From the NCBI GenBank assembly GCA_017551545.1, contig JAFZLJ010000096.1, forward strand, positions 1 through 64,000: DNA of 64,000 nt, read 5' to 3'. Of this stretch, positions 53,457 through 62,098 are shown in pieces (position 1 is the first letter of the stretch; each line of letters opens with the position of its first letter). The translations under genes and the position numbers were made by a program. Source of the DNA: Treponema sp. Lineage in GTDB: Bacteria; Spirochaetota; Spirochaetia; Treponematales; Treponemataceae. The notes under the pieces were generated by a model, which saw only the letters and a program-made list of their open reading frames with translations, had not been told where the DNA came from and searched no databases.

Positions 53457-55115
53457 TTAAATTTGCCACTTCAAACTCAAAGCATAAAAACAGTTTAATC
53501 TGTAGTCATCCTGCTTATACATTGGCTTTATTGTATATGTGAATACAAATTCCTGATTTATCATTAAGCAGTTTTTAAGAATGTATAAGAAGTCAATTCC
53601 AAAATCATAATTAGTTTCAAAATTCTGATACCAGTCTTTATTTAATGATGATAAATTCGGATCTGCTGTATCATATACGGCCTGGCTGAAAACTGAGTTA
53701 TTATTTGGACTGTGTCTGTGGAATTTAAATGCAAATGATCCGTTAGGGTAGTATATTTTATATTGAATAAACTGACTGTTTCCAAAATATCCTGTACCAG
53801 CACCTATAATTTGTCCTTTGCTTGTATAGCCTTGTAAAATTGCACTATGTGCATAATAACCCATGTACCCCCATTGAAGCTGGAAATCCTGTGACATTTC
53901 AAAGTTATTATATTCAACTATTAATTCACTTTTCCATTCATTTTTTAATGGTATTTCTTTTTCAAAACCAAGGGTATAGATTGCAGTGTGTAGAGGGTAA
54001 CATAATTCACTGTATGAAAAATCATCTCTTCCAAATTCTGTGTAAACTCTGAAACCAACCTTTGGAAAATACCAGTCACCGGTAATAGAAAATTTCTGGT
54101 CTTCATCTTCACCTGTTCCAACCTGGCTGCCGTTACTGCGTGAAAGGGTAACAAGTCTTATTAAATACTTAAAATTATGAGGTGCCCAGTTTGTAAGGAA
54201 TATTCTGTTTAAACCCAAGGTAAAGCCTGGAATAAATGATGGTGAATAATAACCTGCAATTGCATTTAACATTCGTAAATCATTTGCATCATTGTAATCA
54301 AAATATTTTGATTCTTTAAGCTGACCAACCCAGATTCTTCCTTCAATATCACCAATATAAGTTTTTGAAAATGGCAGATAAACCGGAGTTTTTCTTAAAC
54401 CTATATCAAACTTTGTATATGATGCAGCATTATTACTTCCAAGCATTGGATTTATATATGCAGGTCCAAGCCATGGACTTTGATTTCCAAAGCCAAGGGT
54501 TAAACTATGCCAGCTCCAGCGAATTTCACTTTCACCCCAGTCGTAAGTAAAGAAAGGTTTGTCGCCATAGCGTTGTACTAAATCTATACATCCCCACCAG
54601 TTATAACTATGAGTATCTCCATATACACCTGGAAGATAATCGAAAGCCAAATTTTGACTAAAACTAATCTGCGGCTTAAACGTCAATTCAAACCCATAAC
54701 CTTCTAAACGGATTCCGCCGGTTAGGGCTGTGTTGTAGCCGCGGCCCTGCCATAAGGCACCGTCGTTCTGGCCGTGAGGGGCTGCGGAGTTATAGCTGTT
54801 ATACCATTCAGGGCCGTATACTTTTGCAAAAATGCCTTGTTTTATGCCACGGGTAAAGGCATTGTCAGATGGATTTTCTGGTTCCCAAAAAGTAAAAATA
54901 GTACCAAGATTATTGTTCTGCCATACGTGGTCCTGTGAATCATCAAGATTCCAGACACTGTCGCTTAAAGTTCTGTATCCAAGAGTAGGGCGTTCTACAA
55001 TTCCCTGAAGTGAAAGAAAGTCGTAATATTCTTCTTCTGTTGATTTAAGTGCTTCCTGTGAAAATAAAGACGAAGCTAATAAAATAATGCTTGTAATAAA
55101 AATCAGTTTCTTCAT
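53457..55115 (-). CDS. Third Wzi-like outer-membrane beta-barrel protein
   Basis: 552 residues. The signal peptide MKKLIFITSIILLASSLFSQ leads to an N-terminal region (EEEYYDFLSLQGIVERPTLGYRTLSDSVW) and then aromatic barrel strands ending in FYALSLKWQI. It resembles the two Wzi-like proteins at 30666-34295 in kind rather than in detail. It reads convergent to the flippase with 3 nt between stops. TATAAT lies 8 nt before the ATG with no SD, so a leaderless transcript is likely. Confidence 0.6.
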   Translation of the reverse strand: MKKLIFITSIILLASSLFSQEALKSTEEEYYDFLSLQGIVERPTLGYRTLSDSVWNLDDSQDHVWQNNNLGTIFTFWEPENPSDNAFTRGIKQGIFAKVYGPEWYNSYNSAAPHGQNDGALWQGRGYNTALTGGIRLEGYGFELTFKPQISFSQNLAFDYLPGVYGDTHSYNWWGCIDLVQRYGDKPFFTYDWGESEIRWSWHSLTLGFGNQSPWLGPAYINPMLGSNNAASYTKFDIGLRKTPVYLPFSKTYIGDIEGRIWVGQLKESKYFDYNDANDLRMLNAIAGYYSPSFIPGFTLGLNRIFLTNWAPHNFKYLIRLVTLSRSNGSQVGTGEDEDQKFSITGDWYFPKVGFRVYTEFGRDDFSYSELCYPLHTAIYTLGFEKEIPLKNEWKSELIVEYNNFEMSQDFQLQWGYMGYYAHSAILQGYTSKGQIIGAGTGYFGNSQFIQYKIYYPNGSFAFKFHRHSPNNNSVFSQAVYDTADPNLSSLNKDWYQNFETNYDFGIDFLYILKNCLMINQEFVFTYTIKPMYKQDDYRLNCFYALSLKWQI

Positions 55116-55123
55116 AATATTTT

Positions 55124-55153
55124 ATTATAGCAGAATTATCTTGAACATATCAA
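55124..55153 (-). promoter_or_regulatory. Strong promoter for the wzi-like gene, probably leaderless
   Basis: Read on -, TTGATA (55153-55148), 18 nt, then TATAAT (55129-55124): 5 of 6 and 6 of 6 matches to consensus. The ATG at 55115 begins 8 nt after the -10 box, so transcription would start at or very near it. Confidence 0.65.
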
Positions 55154-55200
55154 TAAATCTAAATATACAATTTATAAATGATTTCTTACAACTCATAAAA

Positions 55201-55229
55201 TTGCTAGAACAAATTAAACATGATATAAT
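55201..55229 (+). promoter_or_regulatory. Extended -10 promoter for the GH31 gene
   Basis: TTGCTA (55201-55206), 17 nt, TATAAT (55224-55229) with TGA before it, an extended -10. The start site would fall near 55236, before an AGGGG SD at 55239-55243 and the ATG at 55251. Confidence 0.65.
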
Positions 55230-55250
55230 GATTTTTATAGGGGTAAACAT

Positions 55251-57239
55251 ATGTTCTATCAATCCAAAAACTCACTAGTATTCAAAAAATCCAACGAAAC
55301 CTTGCTTATAGAACCTTGGGGCAAAGATTCCCTGCGAATACGTTCTACACTTGAGCGCGATTTTATTGACCAGAACTGGGGCCTTACACAAAAGGTTCCT
55401 GCGTGTCAGGCTAAAATTGAAAAAACTGAGCAGGGGGCAAGTATTACAAACGGACGCCTTACTGCAAAATTGAATAATAATGGGGTTCTTGGTTTTTACA
55501 AAGATGGACAACGTTTTCTTCATGAATATTTCCGCTCCTATGATCCGCAGGCTACTAAGCATTCTAACTGTATAAAAGTTGTTGCGCGTGAATGGAAAGG
55601 TATAATTGGCGGGGACTACAAGCTTACAGTCCGCTTTGAACCTAATGATGATGAAAAAATCTTTGGAATGGGGCAGTATCCAATTCCTTATCTTGATATG
55701 AAAGGTTGTTCGCTTGAGCTTGCACAAAGAAACAGTCAGATTTCTATTCCTTTTGCGGTTTCTTCACTTGGCTATGGATTTTTATGGAATAATCCAGCTG
55801 TAGGCCGTGCAAACTTTGCAAAAAACGTAACAGAATGGACTGCCGAAAGTACAAAGCAGCTTGATTACTGGATTACTGTTGCAGATAAGCCTTCACAGAT
55901 TATTGAAAACTTTACTGCTGCAGTAGGACGCGCTCCTGTGATGTCTGAAGATTACCTTGGATTCTGGCAGTGCAAGCTTCGTTACCGCACACAGGATGAA
56001 GTTTTGACAGTTGCACGTAAGTACAAAGAAATGGGAATCCATCTTGATGTTATGGTAATTGACTTTTTCCATTGGCCGCGACAGGGAGACTGGTGTTTTG
56101 ATAAGGAATACTGGCCTGATCCAAAAGCAATGTGTGATGAGCTTCATGCAATGGGAACTAAAGTTATGGTCAGCGTCTGGCCTAGCGTTGATAAAAAATG
56201 TTCTCACTTTTATGAAATGCAGGATAGAGGATTTTTGGTACGCACAGAGCATGGTTCAAATCAGACATATGATTTCAACGGCGACTGTCTTACAATTGAT
56301 GTTACAAATCCGGAAGCACGCGAGTATCTTTGGGAAATATGTAAGAAAAACTACGCTGATTATGGAATTGATATGTTCTGGCTTGATAATGCAGAACCTG
56401 ATTACAACGTTTATGATTACGGAAACTACCGCTACCAGCTGGGAACAGCGCTTTCCTGTTCAAATATCTATCCAAAACTCTACAGCCAGGCCTTTTATGA
56501 CGGCATGAAAAAATCAGGCTTTAAGGATTTTGTAAATCTTGAACGCTGTGCCTGGGTAGGAAGCCAGACTCAGAATCAGGTTTTGTGGAATGGAGACGTT
56601 CAAAGTTCCTGGGAATGTCTGCAGGATTCTATTGTAGAAGGATTAAACATTGGTCTTGCAGGAATTCCATGGTGGACAACTGATATCGGTGGCTTTATGT
56701 ACGGAAATCCAAGCGACAAAGGCTTTGTTGAACTTCTTTTACGCTGGTTCCAGTTTGCAGTATTCAGTCCTATTCTTCGTTTACATGGCGACCGTGATCC
56801 TCACAATATTCCACCTTTGGACAAAGACCCGGAGCGCGGATATGGTGGAGGCTATCTCTTTACAGGTCAGCCAAATGAAATCTGGTGTTACGGACCAGAA
56901 GCCCAGAAGATTATGGAAGAACAGATTAAGCTTCGTGAATCGATCAAGCCATATGTTTCTAAGCTTATGAAAGAAGCAAGCGCAAACGGAAGTCCTTTGA
57001 TGCGCACAATGTTCTACGAATTCCCTGAGGATGAACGCTGCTGGAAGCTTAAAGATCAGTATATGTTTGGTGATAAGTATCTTGTAGCCCCGGTTTTGAA
57101 CCCAAGCCAGGATTCCCGCACAGTCTATCTGCCAACAGGCAAGTGGAAGCACATTTTCACAAGCCAGGAATATGAAGGCGGAACAACAATTACAGTTGAG
57201 ACTCCAATAGAAAATATTCCGGTATTTGAAAAGCTTTAG
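55251..57239 (+). CDS. GH31 glycosidase (alpha-xylosidase/alpha-glucosidase type)
   Basis: 662 residues, no signal peptide, so cytosolic. An N-terminal beta-sandwich (about 1-225) precedes the catalytic barrel. The nucleophile is Asp379 (DMFWLDNAEPD) and the acid/base is Asp449 (LWNGDVQSSW); LAGIPWWTTDIGGF and HGDRDP follow, then a C-terminal beta domain. It splits alpha-linked glucose or xylose from oligosaccharides. Substrate is not settled by these motifs. Confidence 0.93.
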   Translation: MFYQSKNSLVFKKSNETLLIEPWGKDSLRIRSTLERDFIDQNWGLTQKVPACQAKIEKTEQGASITNGRLTAKLNNNGVLGFYKDGQRFLHEYFRSYDPQATKHSNCIKVVAREWKGIIGGDYKLTVRFEPNDDEKIFGMGQYPIPYLDMKGCSLELAQRNSQISIPFAVSSLGYGFLWNNPAVGRANFAKNVTEWTAESTKQLDYWITVADKPSQIIENFTAAVGRAPVMSEDYLGFWQCKLRYRTQDEVLTVARKYKEMGIHLDVMVIDFFHWPRQGDWCFDKEYWPDPKAMCDELHAMGTKVMVSVWPSVDKKCSHFYEMQDRGFLVRTEHGSNQTYDFNGDCLTIDVTNPEAREYLWEICKKNYADYGIDMFWLDNAEPDYNVYDYGNYRYQLGTALSCSNIYPKLYSQAFYDGMKKSGFKDFVNLERCAWVGSQTQNQVLWNGDVQSSWECLQDSIVEGLNIGLAGIPWWTTDIGGFMYGNPSDKGFVELLLRWFQFAVFSPILRLHGDRDPHNIPPLDKDPERGYGGGYLFTGQPNEIWCYGPEAQKIMEEQIKLRESIKPYVSKLMKEASANGSPLMRTMFYEFPEDERCWKLKDQYMFGDKYLVAPVLNPSQDSRTVYLPTGKWKHIFTSQEYEGGTTITVETPIENIPVFEKL

Positions 57240-57243
57240 GAAA

Positions 57244-57309
57244 GAGATTCCCGGGTCAAGCCCGGGAATGACAAAAGGGTGTCATTGTCGGGCTTGACCC
57301 GACAATCTC
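57244..57309. repeat. Pair of opposed 30-bp REP-like palindromes, likely bidirectional terminator
   Basis: Arm 1 (57244-57273) has the hairpin ATTCCCGGG-TCAAG-CCCGGGAAT; arm 2 (57280-57309) has ATTGTCGGG-CTTGA-CCCGACAAT. The two are roughly inverted copies separated by AAAGGG, so they can also pair with each other. A related copy lies at 30640-30662. They sit between the convergent GH31 and dehydrogenase genes, so a bidirectional transcription stop is likely, though no long T-run is present. Confidence 0.75.
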
Positions 57310-57311
57310 AT

Positions 57312-58259
57312 TTATGAAACCACATTAACGGGTTTCCCATCCAACCAAGCCTTGAGATTCTCTTCTGCAATTCCCTGCAACCGCTTGCGTGTCTCATACG
57401 GTGCCCAGGCAATATGCGGAGTAATAATGCAGTTCTTAGCACCAAGCAGCGGATTATCTTTTGCCATAGGTTCCTGCAAAAGTACATCTGCTGCAAAGCC
57501 TGCAATTTTACCTGTATTAAGGCATTCAGCTAAATCCTTTTCAACAATGAATCCACCACGTGCAGTGTTTATAAGATATGCGCTTTGCTTCATAAGTGCA
57601 AGCGTATCTTTATTAATAATATTTGTTGTCTGAGGTGTAAGGGGAGCGTGAAGTGTCAAAAAATCTGAACATCTTAACAAAGTTTCAAAATCAACCGGTT
57701 CAGGCATATCAGGCTTAAGTGTGCGTGTACAGCAGATAACCTTCATTCCAAATGCTTTTCCAATCTGGGCAACACGGCTTCCAATGTGACCATATCCAAA
57801 AATGCCAAGAGTTTTTCCTGCAAGTTCGCTAAGGCTTGAATTCCAGAAGCAGAAATCACGGCATTTTACCCAGTCTCCCTTCATAACAAGTTGGCTATGC
57901 TGCGCAACCTGATTTGTAAAATAAAGTATAAATGAAAAAACATGCTGGGCAACAGAGTCTGTAGAATAAGCCGGAATATTTGTAACGACAATTCCTCGTT
58001 CTCTTGCAGCATCAAGATCAATAACATTATAGCCTGTTGCAAGAACACCAATATATTTTAAGTTAGGGCAGGCAGAAAGTATTTCTTTTGTAATCTGGAT
58101 TTTATTAAGGAAAATTGCATCAGAATCGCCAATACGCTGTACAACAAGTTCCTGAGGAGTTCTTTCATATACAGTAACATCAGCATAAGGCTTTAAAAAA
58201 TCCCAGGGAAGATCCCCAGGATTTACAGCATGACCATCTAATATTGTTAATTTAATCAT
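57312..58259 (-). CDS. D-isomer-specific 2-hydroxyacid dehydrogenase
   Basis: 315 residues. The NAD-binding motif is GYGHIG at 155-160. Catalytic Arg234 (NTARGG), Glu263 (LLQEP) and His282 (ITPHIAW) are all present. The nearest common functions are glycerate/hydroxypyruvate or other D-2-hydroxyacid reduction; substrate is not fixed by sequence. It starts 6 nt after the small HMA-like gene and shares its promoter. Confidence 0.92.
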   Translation of the reverse strand: MIKLTILDGHAVNPGDLPWDFLKPYADVTVYERTPQELVVQRIGDSDAIFLNKIQITKEILSACPNLKYIGVLATGYNVIDLDAARERGIVVTNIPAYSTDSVAQHVFSFILYFTNQVAQHSQLVMKGDWVKCRDFCFWNSSLSELAGKTLGIFGYGHIGSRVAQIGKAFGMKVICCTRTLKPDMPEPVDFETLLRCSDFLTLHAPLTPQTTNIINKDTLALMKQSAYLINTARGGFIVEKDLAECLNTGKIAGFAADVLLQEPMAKDNPLLGAKNCIITPHIAWAPYETRKRLQGIAEENLKAWLDGKPVNVVS

Positions 58260-58265
58260 AGGTTA

Positions 58266-58469
58266 TTAACCGATAACATCTACACCACAGGAAGAAATTG
58301 CTGCATTAATTGCATCTTCCTGGCTTGCATCACCATAATCAACTAATACCTGTGATTTTTCACAGTTTGCAACGGCGTTTGTAACACCAGCTACAGCAGC
58401 AACAGCGGCCTGAACCTTTGCAGCAGTATCATCATCAAACATGCCTACAACATATATTTTCTTTTGCAT
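58266..58469 (-). CDS. Small HMA-fold-like protein lacking the metal-binding CxxC
   Basis: 67 residues. The pattern YVVGMFDDDTAAKVQAAVAAV, then GVTNAVANCEKSQVLVDYGD, then EDAINAAISSCGVDVIG follows the beta-alpha-beta-beta-alpha-beta order of heavy-metal-associated domains. The metal loop GMxCxxC is replaced by GMFDDDT, so copper or zinc binding in the usual way is not expected. A GGAG SD and a strong promoter precede it. Its role beside the dehydrogenase is unknown. Confidence 0.75.
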   Translation of the reverse strand: MQKKIYVVGMFDDDTAAKVQAAVAAVAGVTNAVANCEKSQVLVDYGDASQEDAINAAISSCGVDVIG

Positions 58470-58495
58470 TGCAATTCTCCATTTATCTCTATACT

Positions 58496-58524
58496 ATTAT
58501 AAATGAATTATAAATATTTATCAA
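58496..58524 (-). promoter_or_regulatory. Promoter of the HMA-like/dehydrogenase operon
   Basis: Read on -, TTGATA (58524-58519), 17 nt, TATAAT (58501-58496). The start site would be near 58489, giving a short leader with GGAG before the ATG at 58469. Confidence 0.7.
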
Positions 58525-58537
58525 ATGAATTTATGTT

Positions 58538-58598
58538 AAAAACAAGTTTCCCCTCCCGTTGTCCTCAGTCAATTTTCACTCCGGGGTAACTTGTTTTT
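58538..58598 (-). terminator. Long inverted repeat at the 3' end of the EamA transporter gene
   Basis: On + AAAAACAAGTTTCCCC (58538-58553) and GGGGTAACTTGTTTTT (58583-58598) pair with one mismatch in 16, around a 29-nt loop. Read on - the stem ends in CTTGTTTTT, so it can act as a factor-independent terminator for the transporter. One arm lies in its last codons. Confidence 0.55.
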
Positions 58599-59505
58599 CG
58601 TCTCTATTTCTATGTGTATAAATATAATTTATAATAGCCATAGATATAATTACGATATAACCCAGAATACTCATCCAGTCAGGGATTTGCGCAAAGAAAA
58701 TGAACCCGAACAACGTTGAAAAGAGCACCTGGGAATAATCGTAAATCGAAATCTTATTTGCCGGCGCGTGATAATAGGCTGCAGTTACAGAGAACTGACC
58801 ACCTGCGGCACAACCACCTGCGCAACAAAGCATTAAAACCTGATATCCGCTCATTGGATTAAAGCTTGTAATAAGATACGGAACGCTAAGCAGCATAGAA
58901 AATGCAGAAAAGAATAGAATGATTATTTTACCGTTACAGCCAAGATATCTGAGTTTACGGATGCTTGCATAAGCAAGTCCTGCTCCAACACCTCCCATAA
59001 ATGCTGCAAGAGTAGGCAGCATCTGCGAAAAATTAAATGAAGGCTTTACAATTAAAATAGAACCAAGAAACGCAATGATAATACAAATCATTGGAACTGG
59101 TTTGATTTTTTCACGAAGAATAATAAAGCAGAAAAGAATTGTAAAAAACGGTGCCATCTTATTTAAGATAGCGGCATCTGCCAGCAGAATACGGTCTATT
59201 GCATAAAAGTTCCCGAAAACCCCGATAGAACCGGCTATAGCACGCAAGAAAAGATAAAGCATTGCACCCTTAGGAATAGCAACTGCCTGTCTACCATTAA
59301 GCCTTACATCTTTTATAGTTCCGCCAAGAGCAATCATAAATGCAACTGCATTTCGGAAAAAGGCTTTTTGTATAAAATGAATATCACCTGCAAGTTTTAC
59401 AAAAACAGCCATGAGTGCAAAGAAAAAAGCAGAAGTGATTAAAAAGAGAATACCTTTTGTAATGTTATTTTGTGGTTCTTCCGAGCTGACCGCAGGCTCC
59501 GCCAA
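58576..59505 (-). CDS. EamA/DMT-family membrane transporter, probable TTG start
   Basis: About 309 residues from a TTG at 59505, which has AAGAGG at 8 nt. An ATG at 59538 gives 320 residues but has no SD. About ten membrane helices form two EamA repeats (ITSAFFFALMAVFVKLAG near the start; YASIRKLRYLGCNG and onward in the second). It probably exports a small metabolite. Substrate is unknown. It overlaps the end of rlmN by 41 or 74 nt depending on start. Confidence 0.85.
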   Translation of the reverse strand: MAEPAVSSEEPQNNITKGILFLITSAFFFALMAVFVKLAGDIHFIQKAFFRNAVAFMIALGGTIKDVRLNGRQAVAIPKGAMLYLFLRAIAGSIGVFGNFYAIDRILLADAAILNKMAPFFTILFCFIILREKIKPVPMICIIIAFLGSILIVKPSFNFSQMLPTLAAFMGGVGAGLAYASIRKLRYLGCNGKIIILFFSAFSMLLSVPYLITSFNPMSGYQVLMLCCAGGCAAGGQFSVTAAYYHAPANKISIYDYSQVLFSTLFGFIFFAQIPDWMSILGYIVIISMAIINYIYTHRNRDEKQVTPE

Positions 59506-60484
59506 TTTTTCTACCTCTTCTTGTTCTAAGTGTAACATTTAATCTGGCTTTTTCAAGCACGTCTGTAAACTTTTTTATTTCTGATTGACCAGGCTCTGTA
59601 AAAGGCAGGCTTTGTACAGGATTCCATGGAATCAGATTTATATTTACATCAATTCCACGGGCAAACTCAATCAGGTTTTGAGCAGATTCTAGCGATGTAT
59701 TTGTATCATGCAAAAGTGCTGCTTCAAGTGTAACTCGTTTTCCGCTTTTTTGAGCATAGTAATCAATTGCTTTTTTGAGTTCTGGAAGTGAATTATCTCC
59801 GTTAGAAACTGGCATAAGCTTTTGTCTGAGTTCCGGATCTGCAGTAGTCAACGAAACTGCAAGTCTTATAGCAGGCCCTTTATCTGCAAGGTCATATATT
59901 CCTTTTACAATTCCGCAGGTGCTTAAAGTAATTCTTTTAGAAGAAAGTGCGCGTCCATCCTTATTGCACAAAATCTCAATCGTTCGTCTGATAGCCTCAA
60001 GATTCTGCATTGGTTCGCCCATGCCCATAAAGACAATGTTATCAAGCTTTCCGGCAGCTTCTTCAAGATACAAAAATTCTTCTACAATTTCTGCTGCTGT
60101 AAGATTTCTAGAAAGTCCAAGTGTTCCTGTCATACAGAAGGCACATTTCATAGCACAACCAGCCTGGCATGAAACACATGCAGTTTTGCGTCCTTCCTTG
60201 TCTGTAAGAAGAACTGTTTCTACACAGTTTCCATCATTCAGTAAAATTACTAGCTTAATTGTTCCATCGGGGTCGGTGAGGGTATCCTGAACTTTACTTG
60301 TCCTTAGCATAGTCTTTTCTTTAAGCTCATTGCGAAGTTCAAGGCTCAGATTAGTCATCTGGTCAAAAGAAGTTACACCGGTACTAATCCATTTAAAAAT
60401 CTGTTTACCCCTGAAGCTTTGAGACAAATTTAATTTTTCTGTAATTTCTTGAGGAAGCAGGCCTGTAAGGACTAGTTTTTCCAT
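59465..60484 (-). CDS. rlmN: RlmN, dual-specificity 23S rRNA/tRNA adenine-2 methyltransferase
   Basis: 339 residues. The radical-SAM cluster Cys110, Cys114, Cys117 (GCAMKCAFCMTG) and the catalytic Cys331 (GGACGQLG) near the C-terminus are present, along with NIVFMGMGEPMQN and RITLSTCGIVKGI. It methylates A2503 of 23S rRNA and A37 of some tRNAs. It follows the TPR gene by 15 nt on the same strand. Confidence 0.96.
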   Translation of the reverse strand: MEKLVLTGLLPQEITEKLNLSQSFRGKQIFKWISTGVTSFDQMTNLSLELRNELKEKTMLRTSKVQDTLTDPDGTIKLVILLNDGNCVETVLLTDKEGRKTACVSCQAGCAMKCAFCMTGTLGLSRNLTAAEIVEEFLYLEEAAGKLDNIVFMGMGEPMQNLEAIRRTIEILCNKDGRALSSKRITLSTCGIVKGIYDLADKGPAIRLAVSLTTADPELRQKLMPVSNGDNSLPELKKAIDYYAQKSGKRVTLEAALLHDTNTSLESAQNLIEFARGIDVNINLIPWNPVQSLPFTEPGQSEIKKFTDVLEKARLNVTLRTRRGRKIGGACGQLGRTTK

Positions 60485-60499
60485 TTACTTTGCCGCTTT

Positions 60500-61651
60500 T
60501 TATCTTCGCAGTCTTTCCAACAGATTTCTTATCTGAATGTTCTTTCCGTCGTTATGAAGATAATCTTCAAGAAGCTTAATTGCTTCATCCTTACGGTTCA
60601 TAAGTGAATAACATTCTGCAAGATCAACATAAAGTCTTGAATTACGAGGATCGTTACGAATAAGATTCTTAAAGCGATCAACTGCTTCGTCAAGTTTTCC
60701 CTGACCTTTGCAAATCAAAGCAAGACCAATTGCAGCATAAATATCAAAGTCAATTTCAAGAGCCTTTGTGTAGTACTTAACAGCTTCATCATAATTTCCG
60801 ATTGTTCTGTAAGCATCACCGGCACGTGTAAGGATAACTTTATTTTTTGGATCTATTTCAAGAATCTTGTTCCAGTATTCAATTGATTTTGGCTGCTGTC
60901 CCATACCGCGGTAACAGTCTGCAAGTCCAAAGAGTGCATAGAAGTTCTTAGGATCACGCTGAAGTGCTTTATCAAAGAAGTAAGTTCCTTTTTCAAAAGT
61001 CTTAAGCTTTCTGTGACAGTTACCAATTGCTGTCAAAACGCGGATATCTACATTGTCAAGATTCAAATCATAGATTCTGGTCCAGTAACCAAGAGCATCC
61101 TTATATTCCTTAAAATCATAGCTAAGGTGGCCAAGTCCAATCAAGGCATAAGGATTATCTTTTTCCATCTCAAGAACCTTAAGATAAAGTTCCTTTGATT
61201 TTTTGAATTCGTGAATCTTTCTGTAAGCATCTGCAACACGTGTAATAACTGTGATATTTTTATCATCATGAACTAAATACTGCTGCCAGATATCAATTGC
61301 TTTTGAATACTGATTCAATGATTTATAGCAGTCTGCAAGTCCAAAGAGTGCATAATTGTTAGAAGGGTAGAATGAAAGACATTTATTATAAAATGTGATT
61401 GCGTCGTTGAACTTATTTTCTTTTCGTGCTGTGTCGCCAAGTCCAACAAGTGCATAGTTATTATTGTCTTCAATATCAAGAATCTGAAAGAAGGCTTCTC
61501 TTGCCTGATCAAACTCACTTTCTTTTAACAGCTGATATCCTTTTTTTGAAAGTTCAGCAATTTTTTCGTTACTTTCTTTAATGGCATCTGTAGACATTTC
61601 CAGATTTTCGGGCTCAAAAATATCCTTTGGTGTAGAGTCCATGTTGTCCAT
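60500..61651 (-). CDS. TPR repeat protein (cytosolic scaffold-type)
   Basis: 383 residues. About ten tetratricopeptide units span residues 30-375, such as ALVGLGDTARKENKFNDAITFYNKCL and ALFGLADCYRGMGQQPKSIEYWNKIL. No signal peptide or catalytic domain is visible. It probably acts as a protein-binding scaffold; a partner is not evident. An AAGGAG SD precedes the ATG. Confidence 0.88.
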   Translation of the reverse strand: MDNMDSTPKDIFEPENLEMSTDAIKESNEKIAELSKKGYQLLKESEFDQAREAFFQILDIEDNNNYALVGLGDTARKENKFNDAITFYNKCLSFYPSNNYALFGLADCYKSLNQYSKAIDIWQQYLVHDDKNITVITRVADAYRKIHEFKKSKELYLKVLEMEKDNPYALIGLGHLSYDFKEYKDALGYWTRIYDLNLDNVDIRVLTAIGNCHRKLKTFEKGTYFFDKALQRDPKNFYALFGLADCYRGMGQQPKSIEYWNKILEIDPKNKVILTRAGDAYRTIGNYDEAVKYYTKALEIDFDIYAAIGLALICKGQGKLDEAVDRFKNLIRNDPRNSRLYVDLAECYSLMNRKDEAIKLLEDYLHNDGKNIQIRNLLERLRR

Positions 61652-61694
61652 TTTTTTTTCTCCTTGTTTTTAAATTATTTTTAAATAATAAAAA

Positions 61695-62063
61695 CTATAT
61701 GTCATTTTTTAATAATGTCGAAATAACATTTGCTATAGATTCGTAAATTGGCTGGGCATCGCGTTTGTTGTGTGCAAGATAATAGGCCTTTAATGCTTTT
61801 AAGCCTTCGTTTTTGTCCATGTAGTAATTTCCTACGCGGGTGAGTCCGTCTGAATAACCTGTTGTAATATAGATTCTTCTGGCGTCTTCAATGTTTCCTG
61901 CATTGAACATAGCGTTTGCTTTGCGGTTGAGTATAACTTTTTGTTCAGAAGTAAGTCCGCCCACAGGATTATCAGTAACTTTGATGAATCCTTCTGGAAT
62001 TGCCTTTTCTTTAATGGCAGCGTCGAATTGTTCCTGTACTTTTTCTTTTTTACTCATTACCAT
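61695..62063 (-). CDS. Small conserved-type hypothetical, helical repeat protein
   Basis: 122 residues with no named family. The centre has helix pairs like short TPR units (AMFNAGNIEDARRIYITTGYSDGLTRVGNYYMDKNEGLKALKAYYLA). No signal peptide or membrane helix. It lies between rsmD and the TPR gene on the same strand. The ATG at 62063 has no clear SD; ATG 62057 is a possible alternative. Confidence 0.68.
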   Translation of the reverse strand: MVMSKKEKVQEQFDAAIKEKAIPEGFIKVTDNPVGGLTSEQKVILNRKANAMFNAGNIEDARRIYITTGYSDGLTRVGNYYMDKNEGLKALKAYYLAHNKRDAQPIYESIANVISTLLKNDI

Positions 62064-62098
62064 AATTTTAGCATATTTTTTAAAATAATTAAAGTTTT

